From NCBI GenBank assembly GCA_020430675.1, contig JAGQJJ010000242.1, forward strand, positions 1 through 6,448: DNA of 6,448 nt. Direction: 5' to 3'. Each line of letters opens with the position of its first letter. Positions within the stretch are counted from its first letter, which is position 1. This stretch comes from Myxococcales bacterium. GTDB taxonomy: Bacteria; Myxococcota; Bradymonadia; UBA7976; UBA1532. Below, one piece after another: positions 4,678 to 6,448 of this stretch. Under the pieces are notes generated by a model, which was given only the letters and a program-made list of their open reading frames with translations, was not told where the DNA came from and ran no database searches. Made by a program: the position numbers and the translations under genes.

Positions 4678-6448
4678 ATGCTGGTCGCGCTGCTCATCGC
4701 TTTGCTGGCCCCGCCTGTCGAAGCGCCGGTGGTGGTCACCGGGCAGCGGCCCGCCGAGCGCGATGTGCGCGACGCGACGCTGGCGACCGAAGCGTTGGAG
4801 GTCGAAGATGATCCCCGCCCGCGCACCGACGCTGGGGCGCTGCTCGACCGCGCGGTCGGCGCCCGGGTGCAGCGCGGCGGCGGCGCGGGGCGGGCGCAGA
4901 CGGTGCAGCTTCGCGGTGCGGGCGGGCAACAGGTGGCGGTGCTGCTCGATGAGGTCCCGCTGCACACCGCGCGCGGCGACGCGGTCGATCTGGCCACCGT
5001 GCCGCTCGGTTTTCTCGATCGCGTCGAGGTCGTGCGCAGCGCGGCGGGCGCGCTGTATGGCAGCGCGGCGCAGGGCGGGGTGATCCGGTTGCGCACGCGC
5101 CGCTTCGAGGGCCCCGCCGCCGATGTCACGCTGCGGGCCGGCGCGTTCGGGCTGTGGCAGGCCGACGCCGGGGCAGGCGGCGGCAACCGCGCGCTGGACG
5201 GGCTGGTGGCGCTGAGCGGCAGCCGGGCCGAGGGCGATTTTCGCTACGTCGACGTCAACGGCGACCCGCAGCGGCGGCGCAATGCCGATCATGCCCGTTT
5301 CGCCGGGCTGGCGCGGGGTCGGTGGCGGCCCGGCGGCGGCCGCGAGCTGAGCGCGCTGGTCGAAGGGCTGGCCGATGAGCGCGGCGAGCCGGGGCTCGAG
5401 TCGCTGCCCGATCTGGACGCGCGCAGCCAACGCCGCCGGTTGAGCGCGGCGCTCGGCTGGCGCGACCCGAGCGCGGGCGGCGGCGTGCTGCCCTATCGCG
5501 TGGACGTCCATGGCCAGGTCCGGCGCTTCTCGTTTTCGGACCCCACCCCGGCGCCCGGGGCCGGCACCGAGGGCGCGCTGGCCGATCTGAGCCTGGGCGC
5601 GCGGGGTGAGGCCAGCTATGAGGGCAGCGCGTGGCAGCGGCCGGTGCTGGCCATCGAGGGCCGGCGCGAGGCGGCCGAGACCACGCCCGGCGCCCGGGAT
5701 GAGGTGCGCCACGGCGGCGCGCTCAGCGGCGCGTGGGAGGTCGACCCGCTGTCTGCCTTGCGCCTGGTCGCCGCGCTGCGCCTCGACGCGGTCAGCGGCC
5801 GCGACCCGCTGGTGGTGCCCAAGCTGGGCGCCGCGTTCCGGCCCATCGAACCGCTGCGCCTGCGGGCCAATCTCGGCCGGCTGTTTCGCGATCCCAGCCT
5901 CGACGAGCTGTACTTCGAGGCCCCCGGCGTGCGCGGCAACCCCGATCTGCGCCCCGAGGACGGCTACGGCTGGGACGCCGGGTTCACGTTCGCCGCCTCG
6001 GTCTTGCAGGTCGACGCCCAGGTCTTCGGGCAGCGCTATGAACGGTTGATCGTCTTTGTGCCCATCGACGCCTGGCGCGTGCAGGCGCGGGCCGATCACG
6101 GCGCGACGGTCGATGGCGTCGAGGTCGGCCTGCGCGCCGCGTGGCCGGCCATCGAGCTGGACGCGACCTGGCTGTATCAGGACGCCCGCTTCGACGCCCC
6201 GCTGGACACGCCGCTGCCGCTGCGCCCGCGCCATCGGCTCACCGGCCGCGCCTTGCTGCCGGTCGGGCCGGCGGCGCTCTTTGCCCATATGCGCTGGCAG
6301 AGCGAGGTGACCGCCGATCGCTTCGGCGCGCGCACGTTGCCGGCCTATGCCCTGTTTGATCTGGGCGCCGCCGGCCCGGTGCCATTGCCCGCACCGGGGC
6401 AGCTGCGGCTCTCGGTCGAGTTCCGCAACGTGCTCGACGTGCGCGACG
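4678..6448 (+). CDS. TonB-dependent outer-membrane receptor, BtuB-like (3' end outside window)
   Basis: The frame is open for 590 codons from ATG at 4678 to the window edge; GGGGA ends 4 nt before the start, and no in-frame ATG or GTG was seen just upstream. Residues 1-16 (MLVALLIALLAPPVEA) are a short hydrophobic export signal with no basic residue before the core, which is unusual. VVVTGQR (18-24) has the shape of a TonB box. The plug domain is about 45-142, with LLDRAVGARVQ, VQLRG, VAVLLDEVPL and the hallmark RVEVVRSAAGALYGSAAQGG (115-134). The rest is a 22-strand-type barrel, including LFRDPSLDELYF, NPDLRPED (421-428) and the late FRNVLDVRD (582-590), which resembles the family's near-terminal NlFD motif; about one to two strands are therefore missing. 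The overall form is COG4206 (BtuB) type, which suggests cobalamin, siderophore or similar uptake energised by TonB-ExbBD. The substrate is not determined. Only one lysine (in VVPKLG) and no cysteine occur in the visible protein. Confidence 0.93.
   Translation, partial: MLVALLIALLAPPVEAPVVVTGQRPAERDVRDATLATEALEVEDDPRPRTDAGALLDRAVGARVQRGGGAGRAQTVQLRGAGGQQVAVLLDEVPLHTARGDAVDLATVPLGFLDRVEVVRSAAGALYGSAAQGGVIRLRTRRFEGPAADVTLRAGAFGLWQADAGAGGGNRALDGLVALSGSRAEGDFRYVDVNGDPQRRRNADHARFAGLARGRWRPGGGRELSALVEGLADERGEPGLESLPDLDARSQRRRLSAALGWRDPSAGGGVLPYRVDVHGQVRRFSFSDPTPAPGAGTEGALADLSLGARGEASYEGSAWQRPVLAIEGRREAAETTPGARDEVRHGGALSGAWEVDPLSALRLVAALRLDAVSGRDPLVVPKLGAAFRPIEPLRLRANLGRLFRDPSLDELYFEAPGVRGNPDLRPEDGYGWDAGFTFAASVLQVDAQVFGQRYERLIVFVPIDAWRVQARADHGATVDGVEVGLRAAWPAIELDATWLYQDARFDAPLDTPLPLRPRHRLTGRALLPVGPAALFAHMRWQSEVTADRFGARTLPAYALFDLGAAGPVPLPAPGQLRLSVEFRNVLDVRD

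Noticed and set aside
4414..6288. 624-codon minus-strand ORF antisense to the receptor
   Set aside because: The opposite strand encodes an unmistakable TonB-dependent receptor. This frame is low-complexity Arg/Ala/Gln/Pro-rich and is a shadow.

Overview
The window is GC-rich chromosomal DNA from a Gram-negative bacterium. A TonB-dependent outer-membrane receptor requires an outer membrane. The pairing of a eukaryotic-type Ser/Thr kinase carrying an N-terminal zinc-ribbon-like segment with a TPR + DUF4388 (PATAN-like) protein is a gene style I associate with Myxococcota, Bradymonadota and related former Deltaproteobacteria. The taxonomy is inferred from gene style only; no rRNA or other marker gene is present.

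Layout: three genes lie on the minus strand and one on the plus strand. Reading the minus strand in its own direction, the order is (i) a single-copy REP-associated-type tyrosine transposase (4350 to 3391), (ii) a 530-aa TPR/DUF4388 signalling protein (2817 to 1225), and (iii) a kinase-like protein starting with GTG at 1109 and running off the left edge. On the plus strand a BtuB-like TonB-dependent receptor starts at 4678 and runs off the right edge, probably only a few tens of residues short of its end. Both edge genes are partial.

Two stretches lack a convincing gene. The region 2818-3390 is the upstream region of the TPR gene and the downstream region of the transposase. It is less GC-rich in part and contains at most a 20-codon ORF. 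The region 4351-4677 is the divergent spacer between transposase and receptor. It is rich in structure: tandem ATCTGGAC repeats with a complementary GTCCAG, a GGTCGACC palindrome, a B12-box-like string and two back-to-back perfect hairpins.

Functional picture (inference): the TPR/DUF4388 protein and the kinase-like protein 116 bp downstream of it probably form a small signalling module. The kinase-like protein has lost the ATP-anchoring lysine (VAVR for VAIK), the HRD arginine (HLD) and the DFG glycine (DFA), so it is best read as a probable pseudokinase. The receptor probably imports a scarce ligand such as a corrinoid or siderophore, and its leader may hold a structured control element. The transposase sits between these unrelated units and may have arrived independently.

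I did not find a clear new defence or mobile system. The most worthwhile leads are the pseudokinase module and the structured receptor leader.
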